Positions 8,641 through 16,567 of a stretch of DNA of 64,000 nucleotides are shown here, piece by piece. The notes below the pieces were generated by a model. It was not told where the DNA came from. It ran no database searches and was given only the letters and a program-made list of their open reading frames with translations. The stretch lies in the NCBI GenBank assembly GCA_018825305.1, contig JAHJEO010000003.1, positions 161,567-225,566 of the forward strand. The letters are read 5' to 3'. Position numbers and translations under genes: made by a program. Origin of the DNA: Gammaproteobacteria bacterium. Its GTDB lineage: Bacteria > Pseudomonadota > Gammaproteobacteria > Burkholderiales > Rhodocyclaceae. Each line of letters starts with the position of its first letter. Position 1 is the first letter of the stretch.

Positions 8641-9555
8641 ATGAGTATCTGTAATAGCCGTAACGATCGAGAGCCAACGGCGTCCGTTCTGGCCGAAGAT
8701 GAACGACAAGTCGCCCGGCAAATGCAGCGCCGCGACCGCAATGTCCTCCTGCTCTATGGCCTGTTCGGCTTTGTGGTGGTCGTGGTCGAGGAGGTGGCCG
8801 TCTTCCACTTCAATCTGGTGGAACACTTCGGCATGGCGCCGCTGCTCGGCCGGGGAATCATCTACCTGTTGTTGACTACGGCGCTTTGGGCCGTCCTGCT
8901 GCGGGCCAATCGACGCCTGGTATGCAGACTGATGCACGACAAGCAGGCCGGCTACGAATCGTTGCTGCTCGCTTACGACAAGGCCCTGGGCCTCAAGGAT
9001 GCCTATACCGGCGGACATGGGCGCAGGGTGGCGTCCTATGCCCACAGGATCGCGAGTGCCATGGGGCTGTCGCAGGCGGAAGCTCATGCCGTCAGGGAAG
9101 CTGCCATGCTCCACGATATCGGCAAGATCGGCATTGCCGATGCCATCCTTACCAAACCGGGCAAGCTTAGCGCCGAGGAATTCGCTGCCATCCAGCAGCA
9201 TCCAGTCAGGGGCGCCGAAATTGTCGAAGCCATTCCGCTGCTGAGCCGCCATGCCCCGGCCGTGCGCCATCACCACGAGCGTTTCGACGGCAGCGGCTAT
9301 CCCGCCGGACTGCGAGGCCACGACATCCCGCGGGCGGCTCGCATCATCGCGGTGGCGGATGTGCTCGACGCGCTGAGCAGCGACCGCAGCTATCGCGAGG
9401 CGACGCCCATTGAGACCGCCGTGGCCGAAATCGGCAAGGCCGCGGGCAGGCATTTCGACCCCGAAATTGTCGGCGTGATAAGCAGCGCGGCTTTCCTGCA
9501 CGAACTGCAAAACATGCCGACAGAAAAACCAGCAACGCGCAACGCCAGGAGATGA
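8641..9555 (+). CDS. Membrane HD-GYP cyclic-di-GMP phosphodiesterase
   Basis: A 304-residue protein that should hydrolyse cyclic di-GMP. Two N-terminal transmembrane helices (about residues 38-58 and 72-95) are followed by a complete HD-GYP domain with the metal-binding HDIGKIG motif, the substrate-proximal HHERFDGSGYPAGL (carrying the GYP signature) and DVLDALSSDRSYR. I chose the ATG at 8641 because the longer in-frame start at 8530 lies inside the preceding gene. There is no obvious periplasmic sensor domain, so the membrane part itself or a partner may sense. Its stop overlaps the start region of the next small gene. Confidence 0.93.
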   Translation: MSICNSRNDREPTASVLAEDERQVARQMQRRDRNVLLLYGLFGFVVVVVEEVAVFHFNLVEHFGMAPLLGRGIIYLLLTTALWAVLLRANRRLVCRLMHDKQAGYESLLLAYDKALGLKDAYTGGHGRRVASYAHRIASAMGLSQAEAHAVREAAMLHDIGKIGIADAILTKPGKLSAEEFAAIQQHPVRGAEIVEAIPLLSRHAPAVRHHHERFDGSGYPAGLRGHDIPRAARIIAVADVLDALSSDRSYREATPIETAVAEIGKAAGRHFDPEIVGVISSAAFLHELQNMPTEKPATRNARR

Positions 9556-9557
9556 AG

Positions 9558-9905
9558 ATGAATGGATCCGGATATTTCAGATTGATTGCAATGGGCGTCG
9601 CCATGCTCGGGGCCGGCCTCGCCGTGGCGGAAGAGTCGCCGCCGGTCGCCGACCCGGCGCAAGGCAGCGTCCATCGCGAACAGATGCAGGAGCGCATTCG
9701 CTCCATGACGGCGGAGGAACAGCGGCTCATGCGCGAGACCAGCGTCGATGGTCGCGCCCGCTTCGAAAGCCGGCAGGCTGCTCAGGGCGAGAGTATGCGC
9801 GGGGGCGGCCGCGGAGGCGGCTACGGCCAGGGTTACGAGTCGCGCCGGGGAAATGGTGGTGGCGGTGGTCGCAACGGTGGTGGTGGCGGCCGCGGGCAGC
9901 ATTGA
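9558..9905 (+). CDS. Small exported Gly/Arg-rich protein
   Basis: A 115-residue predicted secreted protein of unknown function. A signal peptide (to about AVAEE) precedes a helical, charged segment (HREQMQERIRSMTAEEQRLMRE) and a low-complexity tail of Gly, Arg, Tyr and Asn (GGGRGGGYGQGYESRRG). The start at 9558 is favoured over 9552 because AGGAG at 9547-9551 needs the extra spacing. The Gly-rich tail may be disordered or nucleic-acid or surface binding; nothing specific can be claimed. Coupled to the HD-GYP gene by overlap. Confidence 0.7.
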   Translation: MNGSGYFRLIAMGVAMLGAGLAVAEESPPVADPAQGSVHREQMQERIRSMTAEEQRLMRETSVDGRARFESRQAAQGESMRGGGRGGGYGQGYESRRGNGGGGGRNGGGGGRGQH

Positions 9906-9923
9906 TCGATGGAGGACATGATG

Positions 9924-10541
9924 ATGAGCCTGAAGGAAGCTGATCACTTCGATCCCGAACGCCTGGCGAAGTGGCTGAAGGTCAGCCGCGAATACCTGTT
10001 TTCGCCACTGGCGGAGTCGCAACGCGAGGATGTCGTGGGCGAAGACTCGCACCACCCTGCAGCGGCAGGCGGCAGCCGGGGCGTGCTCCTGTCTTGGGCC
10101 GGTCGGGCGCTGTCGAATCTGTTGAAGCGCGCCGCGCAAGGCGAGGACGACGCGCTGAAGGCGCTCGAAAGCGCGTTCTATTCTCAGGTAACGCTGATCG
10201 CCAAGCATCCATCGGTTCCCAGGACGATCCTGGCCTGGTACGCACAGACCACGGATCCCCGCGTTCGCTCGCGCATCCACGGCGTCATCGGGCACCAGCA
10301 AAGACGCCTTTCCCGGCTGATCGGCCGGGCAATCCGGCAGGGGCTGGTGAAATCGAGTGTCGACGCGCAAGCGACTGCCGGTGTTCTTGTCGGAATGATC
10401 CAGGGCCTGGCGCTGAGAATGACGGCAGGCATCAGCCGGCCCGAGATGTTGTTGCGGGAGGCGGCGATAGTGTTTCCCGTCTATCTCGAGGGCATTCGCG
10501 CCGCGCAGGCGTCGGCCTGTTCCGCGGAGGTGACGACATGA
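9924..10541 (+). CDS. TetR-like ligand-binding domain without HTH
   Basis: A 205-residue protein whose C-terminal two thirds look like the ligand-binding/dimerisation domain of a TetR-family regulator (LVGMIQGLAL...LLREAAIVFPVYLEGIRA). This parallels the TetR protein at 3066-3707 (FVGMVQGLV...ARRVFPLLLDGF). The N-terminal 60 residues (DPERLAKWLKVSREYLF, then a Gly/His/Ala-rich stretch) do not show the TetR helix-turn-helix. GGAGG at 9911-9915 supports a start at 9921 or 9924, so no hidden HTH can be gained upstream. It could be a signal-sequestering or dominant-negative partner of another TetR protein. The ATGA overlap with the cytochrome gene indicates co-translation. Confidence 0.65.
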   Translation: MSLKEADHFDPERLAKWLKVSREYLFSPLAESQREDVVGEDSHHPAAAGGSRGVLLSWAGRALSNLLKRAAQGEDDALKALESAFYSQVTLIAKHPSVPRTILAWYAQTTDPRVRSRIHGVIGHQQRRLSRLIGRAIRQGLVKSSVDAQATAGVLVGMIQGLALRMTAGISRPEMLLREAAIVFPVYLEGIRAAQASACSAEVTT

Positions 10542-11014
10542 GACTTTCATCGATGGCGACGCCGCCGAGCCGCCGGCGCCCCGTGCCGTGGCCGTGGGCG
10601 ATCGCGCTGGCTTGCGCGGTCCTGCCCGTCACCAGCCCGGCGGCGGAGCCGCTGGCCCTGCAGGGCATCATGAAGGACATGGGCCGAAACATGCAGGCCA
10701 TCGTCGATGGCCTGTCGCGGGAGGACTACGCGGCGGTGGAAAAGGCGTCGCTGGCGATAGCTGATCATCCGCAGCCGCCGCTCGGCGAAAAGCTGCGCAT
10801 CATGAGCTTCGTCGGCGGCAACGCGCCACGTTTCAAGGCCTTCGACGGTGAAACCCACGACAACGCAATGGCGCTGGCCAGGGCGGCGAAAAGCGGCAAC
10901 GGGGGAGACTCCATCGCGGCCTTCCACAAGATTCAGTCATCCTGCCTCGCCTGTCACCAGACTTTCCGCAAGCCGTTTCAGGAGCATTTCTACGGCAAGG
11001 CGGAGGTCCGCTGA
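10538..11014 (+). CDS. Exported cytochrome c' -like monoheme protein
   Basis: A 158-residue periplasmic protein with a signal peptide (LACAVLPVTSPAAEP) and a single heme-binding CLACH near the C-terminus (residues about 136-140) followed by HQTFRKPFQEHFYG. A C-terminal CxxCH after a helical bundle is the cytochrome c'/c556 arrangement. Residues 22-70 (signal peptide plus first helix) are almost the same as the start of the unrelated protein encoded at 12446; see the duplication entries. The ATG overlaps the upstream stop (ATGA). A role in NO or redox chemistry is possible from family knowledge only. Confidence 0.8.
   Translation: MRLSSMATPPSRRRPVPWPWAIALACAVLPVTSPAAEPLALQGIMKDMGRNMQAIVDGLSREDYAAVEKASLAIADHPQPPLGEKLRIMSFVGGNAPRFKAFDGETHDNAMALARAAKSGNGGDSIAAFHKIQSSCLACHQTFRKPFQEHFYGKAEVR
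10604..10748 (+). repeat. Direct duplication, copy A (signal peptide and first helix)
   Basis: This 145-bp segment in the cytochrome c'-like gene aligns without gaps to 12473-12617. By hand count about 125 of 145 positions match, and both copies are read in the same frame. Confidence 0.85.
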
Positions 11015-11046
11015 CGACGCGCGGCAATATCTGCTGCGGACGCGCC

Positions 11047-12396
11047 ATGTTCAAGTGGTTCGGCATATTGGCTATTGGCGCTGTTCTGGCCGGTTGCGCG
11101 ACGACGCGACCGCCGGCGCACCAGCAGTTGCAGCCGTTGCCGGCCGTCGGGCAGGGAGCAACCGAGTACCGACTGCCCCGTCTGGCCCCGAAGAACGGCA
11201 ACAGCGACAGCCTCGCCGTCATCCTGAGCTTTTCAGGCGGCGGCACCCGCGCCGCCGCCCTTGCCCATGGCGTACTGAAGGAATTGAAGAAAACCGAGGT
11301 CCTCTGGAACGGCGCGTCGACCACGTTGCTCGATGAAGTAGACGTCGTCGCCGGTGTGTCCGGCGGCAGTATTGCGGCAGCCTATTTCGCAGCCTTCGGC
11401 GACGAGATATTCCGGAGTTTCGAGGCGGGGTTCCTCAAGTCCGATTTTCAGGGGCAACTGCTGGCCAGCGCGCGCAGCCCCGCCAATGCTTACCGCTTGA
11501 GTTCGCCTTGGTTCGGTCGCGGTCATCTGCTCGCCGAACGCCTCGACGCCACCCTGTTCCAGGGCATCACCTATGGCGATCTCGGCGCGCGCGGCAGCCG
11601 GCCGTTTCTGCTGGTCACCGCAACGGACCTCACTCGCGGGACCGGTTTCGAGTTCTCGCAGGAGCAGTTCGACCTGCTCTGTTCCCGTCTCGATGGGGTG
11701 CCGCTGGCGCTTGCGGTGGCCGCATCCAGCGCCGTCCCGATCGTGATGAGCCCGATCACGATCCGCAACGCCGCCGGCGAATGTGCCGCGCCACGCCCGA
11801 GGGACGTGAGTCCCCGGCTCGCGGCGGCGGCGTCGTACCTGGACGCGGAACAGCGCCCGTTCATCCACCTGGTCGACGGCGGGCTGGCGGATAACCTGGC
11901 GGTGCGCGGCATTGTCGACGCCATCGCGCACGCCGCGGGTATGGCCGGGCAGCTGGAGACGAGTGGCCTGCGCGGGATACGCAAGCTGGTCATCGTCAGC
12001 GTAAATGCGGAGCAGGGGCTCAATGACGTCCTCGACCGCAGCGACAAGGTGCCGACGATCGCCGAGGTCGTCGATGCCATCTCGTCGGCGACGCTCGCGC
12101 GGCGTTCGGGCGAGGCGCGGGCGATTCTCGCGGACGGCGCGGTGCGCTGGCCCGAGGAATTGCGCGCCGCGGGGCGCGCCGGCAGTCCATTGCTGGATCC
12201 GTCCGTCGAACTGTATGTCATCGAGGTCGGTCTGCGCGACCACCCCGAGCCGAAGCTGCGGCAGAAGCTTCTGGCCATTCCGACGTCCTTCTCGTTGCCT
12301 GACGACGATGTGGACAAGCTGATCGCTGCCGGCGGGAGGCTGCTGCGCGAGTCGGCCGAGTTCGAGCGGTTGCGGCGTGACCTTGCCGCGCCGTGA
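11047..12396 (+). CDS. Patatin-like phospholipase lipoprotein
   Basis: A 449-residue predicted lipoprotein. The signal peptide ends in the lipobox LAGC (Cys about residue 17). The patatin domain shows the oxyanion-hole motif SGGGTRAAA (about 60-68), the nucleophile elbow GVSGGS (about 103-108) with the catalytic Ser, and the catalytic Asp in VDGGLADNLAVRG (about 277-289). All three catalytic elements are present, so an active acyl hydrolase at the periplasmic face of the envelope is expected, perhaps for phospholipid turnover. It starts 33 bases after the cytochrome gene in the same direction. Confidence 0.92.
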   Translation: MFKWFGILAIGAVLAGCATTRPPAHQQLQPLPAVGQGATEYRLPRLAPKNGNSDSLAVILSFSGGGTRAAALAHGVLKELKKTEVLWNGASTTLLDEVDVVAGVSGGSIAAAYFAAFGDEIFRSFEAGFLKSDFQGQLLASARSPANAYRLSSPWFGRGHLLAERLDATLFQGITYGDLGARGSRPFLLVTATDLTRGTGFEFSQEQFDLLCSRLDGVPLALAVAASSAVPIVMSPITIRNAAGECAAPRPRDVSPRLAAAASYLDAEQRPFIHLVDGGLADNLAVRGIVDAIAHAAGMAGQLETSGLRGIRKLVIVSVNAEQGLNDVLDRSDKVPTIAEVVDAISSATLARRSGEARAILADGAVRWPEELRAAGRAGSPLLDPSVELYVIEVGLRDHPEPKLRQKLLAIPTSFSLPDDDVDKLIAAGGRLLRESAEFERLRRDLAAP

Positions 12397-12445
12397 CAGG
12401 CCGAAGCAGCGGCAACGAGGTCGAGAAATCGAAATGGAGGCGCAA

Positions 12446-13234
12446 ATGAACATGCGGCGGATCCGACAGATGGCGCTGGCCTGCGCGGTGCTGCCGGTCA
12501 CCAGCCTGGCGGCGGAGCCGCTGACCCTGCAGGGCATCATGCAGGACATTGGCCGGAGCATGCAGGCGATCTTCGATGGCCCGTCGCGCGAGGACGACGC
12601 GCAGATAGAAAGGGCGGTACCGGCGAATCAGAAAATCCAGAAACCTGCGCTGCAGACTGGGGACAACTGGACCTACCGGCGCGTCGACCTCTGGCGAAAC
12701 ACCGAGATCGAACGCTTTCGCCAGGACATGCTCGGCGGCGTCGGCGACCACCTGACGGTGCTGTGGACGATAACGGCCGGGGCCGATGAGCGGCGTCGTG
12801 GCAGTGTCACGCGCGAATATCTGGACGGGGCGACGCTGTCCTTCTTCGATCCGAAGGCGAACGGCCGCCACATCCCGCTGCTGTTTCCGCTATACCCCGG
12901 CAAGCGCTGGAGCTTCCGCTACAACTACCCCATGGCCGGCGGCATCGGCAGCCTCAAAATCGAGCAGACGGCTGTGGTGGACGGCTGGGAGAACGTCCGC
13001 GTTGCCGCCGGCACGTTTCGCGCCCTCAAGGTGGTGCACACCGGCCGTTACTTGGCCAGTGAGCAGATGTACAGCTGGAGCGGCGCCATCCACGAGACCT
13101 ACTGGTATGCGCCCGACGCCAAGCGGGTGGTCCGCATGGAGTACCGCGACACCACCGGGAGCGGCTCCAAATGGGATCACTGGCGCGACGAACTCGTCGA
13201 TCTAACCGTAACGCAACCCTTGCAAAGGAAATGA
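12446..13234 (+). CDS. Exported chimeric protein: cytochrome-derived N-terminus plus beta-rich domain
   Basis: A 262-residue exported protein of unknown function. Residues about 9-55 (ALACAVLPVTS, LQGIMQDIG, SMQAIFDGPSRED) copy the signal peptide and first helix of the cytochrome c'-like protein at 10538. From about residue 70 (TGDNWTYRRVDLW) a different beta-strand-rich domain begins, ending with ETYWYAPDAKRVVRMEYRD, which resembles DUF3108/TapB-like periplasmic domains. No heme motif is present. The start at 12446 follows GGAGG with 6-base spacing. The gene overlaps the ribosome-binding region of the TPR gene behind it and may lead the PqqD/ATP-grasp cassette operon. Confidence 0.7.
   Translation: MNMRRIRQMALACAVLPVTSLAAEPLTLQGIMQDIGRSMQAIFDGPSREDDAQIERAVPANQKIQKPALQTGDNWTYRRVDLWRNTEIERFRQDMLGGVGDHLTVLWTITAGADERRRGSVTREYLDGATLSFFDPKANGRHIPLLFPLYPGKRWSFRYNYPMAGGIGSLKIEQTAVVDGWENVRVAAGTFRALKVVHTGRYLASEQMYSWSGAIHETYWYAPDAKRVVRMEYRDTTGSGSKWDHWRDELVDLTVTQPLQRK
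12473..12617 (+). repeat. Direct duplication, copy B
   Basis: Second copy of the 145-bp segment also found at 10604-10748, offset 1869 bp. It supplies the signal peptide and first about 45 residues of a protein that is otherwise unrelated to the cytochrome. Confidence 0.85.
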
Positions 13235-13236
13235 CC

Positions 13237-13824
13237 ATGCGCACGATGCTGCTGCTGTTCCTCGCTTCTTTGTCATTCACTACCGCGGCCCAGACCGACC
13301 CCTGGAGCGAATCCTACCGGCTGGAGTCCATCGGCAAGCCGCTCGACGCGGCGCTGAAAATCGAGAGCCAGCTTCGCGACAACGAGTTCGCCCAGTTGCG
13401 CCATGCCTGGTTGCTCTATGTGGGCGGACGCTTCGCGGAATCGGCCGCTGGCTATCGTCGCGCCCAGCAGATGAACCCGGGCTCGCTCGATGCGCTGCTG
13501 GGCCTGACCCTGCCGCTGATGGCCCAATGGAAATGGCAGGAGGCCGCCGAGGTGGCGCGCGCGGTGCAGCGGCAAGCGCCCGGCAATTACACCGCCGGCC
13601 TGCGGCTCGTCGTCATCTTCGAGGCCCTGAAGCAGTGGAGCGCCATGGCCGAGGAAGCGGCCCAGCTGGTCGAGCGCTATCCGTCGGACGCCACGGCCTG
13701 GGTCTACCTCGGGCGCGGCCAGGCCGCGGCGGGCAATGCCGGAAAGGCGGCGGAAGCCTATCGCCGCGTGCTGCAGATCGTCCCGGGTCACCGGGAGGCG
13801 ACGGCCTACCTCGGCCGCAAATAG
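13237..13824 (+). CDS. Periplasmic TPR protein (first of two paralogues)
   Basis: A 195-residue protein with a signal peptide ending near TTAAQTDP and then tetratricopeptide-like helices (WLLYVGGRFAESAAGYRRAQQMNPGSLDALLG; AWVYLGRGQAAAGNAGKAAEAYRRVL). TPR proteins mediate protein-protein contact. The start at 13237 follows AAAGGA with 7-base spacing, while the ATG at 13231 has none. It is clearly related to the protein at 18790-19395 (both begin DPWSESYRLE / SPWQKSYRLE and share YPSDAT-WVYL). The two flank the PqqD/ATP-grasp/decarboxylase/M23 genes, so they probably serve that system. Confidence 0.82.
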   Translation: MRTMLLLFLASLSFTTAAQTDPWSESYRLESIGKPLDAALKIESQLRDNEFAQLRHAWLLYVGGRFAESAAGYRRAQQMNPGSLDALLGLTLPLMAQWKWQEAAEVARAVQRQAPGNYTAGLRLVVIFEALKQWSAMAEEAAQLVERYPSDATAWVYLGRGQAAAGNAGKAAEAYRRVLQIVPGHREATAYLGRK

Positions 13825-13825
13825 C

Positions 13826-14125
13826 ATGAATACAGCCAACTCTGCCGTTGCGCGAGACGATACGCCACGCGCGGCGCAATTCCCCGCGCCCGAGATCATC
13901 GGCCGCCTGGCCGTGTCCACCAGCGGCTTCGTCTTCGACCCGGTGTCCGGCGCCAGCTTCAGCGTCAATGCCTCCGGGCTGGCGGTGCTGCGCGCCATCC
14001 AGGCCGGCGCCACCGACATGGCGACCATCGTGCACGCGCTCGGCGTCGAGTTCGACGCCGCGCCCGCCGTGCTCGAACGCGATGTGATGGAGTTCGCCGG
14101 CCGCCTGCGCAAGGCGTTTCGATGA
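13826..14125 (+). CDS. PqqD-like (RRE-fold) protein
   Basis: A 99-residue protein matching the PqqD pattern: a beta-hairpin segment SGFVFDPVSGASFSVNASG, then LAVLRAIQAGATDMATIVHALGVEF and an acidic helix DVMEFAGRLRK. In PqqD and RiPP recognition elements this fold holds a leader peptide against the third strand and recruits it to the modifying enzyme. No short precursor gene is seen next to it, but the decarboxylase two genes on begins with a leader-like motif (see 15173). It starts 1 base after the TPR stop and overlaps the ATP-grasp ATG (ATGA). Assignment is by pattern, without a profile search. Confidence 0.7.
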   Translation: MNTANSAVARDDTPRAAQFPAPEIIGRLAVSTSGFVFDPVSGASFSVNASGLAVLRAIQAGATDMATIVHALGVEFDAAPAVLERDVMEFAGRLRKAFR

Positions 14126-15180
14126 AGCGACGACCCGTCACGGTGGCCGTCACCGGCATGAACGCCCGTCCCGACAATCCCGGGCCGGGGCTGGCGGTGG
14201 CGCGCTGCCTCAAGGAATCCCGGCAGTTCGACGCTCGCGTGCTGGGGCTGTCCTACGACGCCCTCGATCCCGGCCTCTACCTGCCGCAGTGGAGCGACGC
14301 GAGCCATCTTCTGCCTTACCCCTCGTCCGGGGAAGAGAGCTTCATGGAACGCCTGGCCGGACTGCACGAGGCCAGCGGCTTCGACGTGCTGCTGCCCTGC
14401 CTCGATGCGGAACTGCCGACGCTATCGCGGCTGGTCCCCTGGCTCGATAAATTGGGCGTGGCGACGATGCTGCCGACGGCGGAACAGATTCGACTGCGTT
14501 CCAAGGACAGGCTGAACGAGCTGGCGGACGAGGCGAAGATCGATTGTCCGGAAACGAAGAGCGTGTTCCGCGAGGACTTTTTTCGCACGGCGACCGATGA
14601 AGGTTTCGACTACCCGCTGGTGATCAAGGGCTTGTTCTACGACGCCAAGATCACCCACACGCAGGACGAGGCCGTCGCCGCCTTCCGCCGCATCGCCGGC
14701 GAATGGGGCCTGCCGGTGCTGGTGCAGAAATTCGCCGCCGGCGAGGAGATCAACCTCACCGGCATCGGTGACGGCGCGGGCCGCCTGATCGGCGCCGTGA
14801 TGATGAAAAAACGCGCGCTGACCGACAAGGGCAAGGCCTGGGCCGGCATCTCGATCCACGACGAGGCCCTGCTCGCCGCCGCCCGCCGCCTGGTCGCGGC
14901 CACGCGCTGGCGCGGTCCACTGGAAGTTGAAGTAATGCGCGGCGCGGACGGGCGCTTCTCGCTGATCGAAATCAACCCGCGCTTTCCCGCCTGGATCTAT
15001 CTCTCGGTCGGCATCGGCCAGAACCTGCCGGAAACGCTGGTGCGGCTCGCCATGGGCGAGAAGGTCGCCGAACTGCCACCGGCGCCCGCCGGCATCCTAT
15101 TTATCCGTTATGCCCAGGAAGTCATCGTGCCGCTATCCGATTTCGAGGCTGTGGTGACCACCGGAGGACTCCATGTCTAA
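14122..15180 (+). CDS. ATP-grasp ligase (carbamoyl-phosphate-synthase-like)
   Basis: A 352-residue ATP-grasp enzyme of the carboxylate-amine ligase type. An N-terminal Rossmann-like pre-ATP-grasp domain (VAVTGMNA, then DVLLPCLDAELPTL) is followed by the ATP-grasp core: PLVIKGLFYDAK, the hinge VLVQKFAAGEEINLTG, LEVEVMRGADGRFSLIEINPRFPAW with the metal-ligating Glu and Asn, and IGQNLPETLVRLAMG. Such enzymes activate a carboxylate as acyl phosphate and join it to an amine. The substrate is unknown. It overlaps PqqD upstream and the PLP decarboxylase downstream (8 bases), so the three proteins are made together and probably act in one pathway. Confidence 0.85.
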   Translation: MKRRPVTVAVTGMNARPDNPGPGLAVARCLKESRQFDARVLGLSYDALDPGLYLPQWSDASHLLPYPSSGEESFMERLAGLHEASGFDVLLPCLDAELPTLSRLVPWLDKLGVATMLPTAEQIRLRSKDRLNELADEAKIDCPETKSVFREDFFRTATDEGFDYPLVIKGLFYDAKITHTQDEAVAAFRRIAGEWGLPVLVQKFAAGEEINLTGIGDGAGRLIGAVMMKKRALTDKGKAWAGISIHDEALLAAARRLVAATRWRGPLEVEVMRGADGRFSLIEINPRFPAWIYLSVGIGQNLPETLVRLAMGEKVAELPPAPAGILFIRYAQEVIVPLSDFEAVVTTGGLHV

Positions 15181-16567
15181 GACAAAGAAAAAACCCTGGG
15201 TCGCCCCGACGCTGAGCGCGCACGGCGGCGGCCTCAACAAGTTCGGCGCCACGCGCCGCAACCTGGTCACCGAGCGCATCGGTGGCATTCCGGTGGACGA
15301 ACTGACCAAGCGTTTCGGCTCGCCGCTGTTCGTTGTCGAGGAACGCCGGCTGCGGGACAACGCGCGGCGGCTGAAAAGCGCCTTCGCCTACCGCTGGCCC
15401 AGGGTCATCCACGCCTGGTCTTACAAGACAAATTATCTCGGTGCGGTGTGCAACGCCCTGCACCAGGAGGGCTACATCGCCGAGGTAGTCTCCGCCTTCG
15501 AGTACGACAAGGCACGCGCGCTGGGCGTACCGGGCAAGGACATCATCTTCAATGGCCCGCACAAGCCGCGCGCCGCGCTGGAGCGGGCGGCGCGCGAGGG
15601 TGCGCGCATCCACCTCGACAACTTCGACGAGCTTTACCTGCTCGAAGACGTCGCGCGCGGCTTGAAGAAGACCGTGCCGGTGGCCATCCGCCTCAATTTC
15701 GACACCGGCTTCACCGATCCGTGGAGCCGTTTCGGCTTCAACCTCGAATCCGGCCAGGCCATGGACTGTGCGCGACATGTGGCGGAGAGCGCGCATCTGA
15801 AGCTTGTCGGCCTGCATACCCACATCGGCACCTTCGTCACCGACGTCCGCGCCCACGCCGCCGCCGCGACCATCCTCTGCGGCTTCATGGACGCCGTCGA
15901 GGCGCAGACCGGCGCCGTCATCGACTATCTCGATCTCGGCGGTGGCTTCGCCTCGAAGAACGCGCTGCAAGGCGTCTACCTGCCGCCCGAGCAGGTCGTG
16001 CCCGCGCCCGAGCAATACGCCGAGGCGCTGTGCGACGCGCTGATGGCCGCCACGCGCGAACGCGAGGCGCGTGGCCGGCCGCAACCGACGCTGATCCTCG
16101 AGACCGGCCGCGCCGTGGTGGACGACGCCGAATCGCTGGTCGCCAGCGTCGTCGCCAACAAGCGCCTGCCCGATGGCCGCCGCGGCGTGGTGCTGGACGC
16201 CGGCATCAACGCGCTGTTCACCGCCTTCTGGTATCACCACGACGCACGGCCGACGCGCTGGCCCGACGGCATCGCCGAGGAAACCGTGCTCTACGGCCCG
16301 CTGTGCATGAACATCGACGTCATGCGCCAGAGCATCCAGCTGCCGCCGCTCGGCGTGGGCGACAAGCTGGTGTTCAGCCCGGTCGGCGCCTACAACAACA
16401 CGCAGTGGATGCAGTTCATCGAATACCGTCCGGCGGTGACGATGGTCATGCGGGATGGGTCGGTGGAAGTGGTGCGCGAGCGGGAAGACCTCGCCTACGT
16501 CACCGCGCAGGAACGCCTGCCGGCAAGCCTGGCGCAGCCGTTCGAGAGTGCAGGGGGCACCGCATGA
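15173..16567 (+). CDS. Fold-III PLP-dependent decarboxylase (LysA-like) with leader-like N-terminus
   Basis: A 464-residue enzyme of the diaminopimelate/ornithine decarboxylase family. Visible landmarks are the PLP Lys in WSYKTNYLGAVCNAL, HTHIGTF, the Gly loop LDLGGGFASKNA, ETGRAVVDDA, and the C-terminal CMNIDVM and GAYNNTQW that complete the active site across the dimer. Before the catalytic domain is a Lys-rich leader with W9-x2-P12-x-L14-x3-G18, the spacing of the YxxPxLxxxG motif by which RRE proteins recognise lasso-peptide leaders. A PqqD/RRE protein is encoded two genes upstream. Diaminopimelate itself is an unlikely substrate given this context. GGAGG precedes the start. Confidence 0.85.
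   Translation: MSKTKKKPWVAPTLSAHGGGLNKFGATRRNLVTERIGGIPVDELTKRFGSPLFVVEERRLRDNARRLKSAFAYRWPRVIHAWSYKTNYLGAVCNALHQEGYIAEVVSAFEYDKARALGVPGKDIIFNGPHKPRAALERAAREGARIHLDNFDELYLLEDVARGLKKTVPVAIRLNFDTGFTDPWSRFGFNLESGQAMDCARHVAESAHLKLVGLHTHIGTFVTDVRAHAAAATILCGFMDAVEAQTGAVIDYLDLGGGFASKNALQGVYLPPEQVVPAPEQYAEALCDALMAATREREARGRPQPTLILETGRAVVDDAESLVASVVANKRLPDGRRGVVLDAGINALFTAFWYHHDARPTRWPDGIAEETVLYGPLCMNIDVMRQSIQLPPLGVGDKLVFSPVGAYNNTQWMQFIEYRPAVTMVMRDGSVEVVREREDLAYVTAQERLPASLAQPFESAGGTA

Noticed and set aside
13826..14125. The 99-residue protein as an acyl- or peptidyl-carrier protein for a BtrJ/BtrK-like pathway
   Set aside because: No DSL phosphopantetheine site is present, and the strand/helix pattern fits PqqD better.
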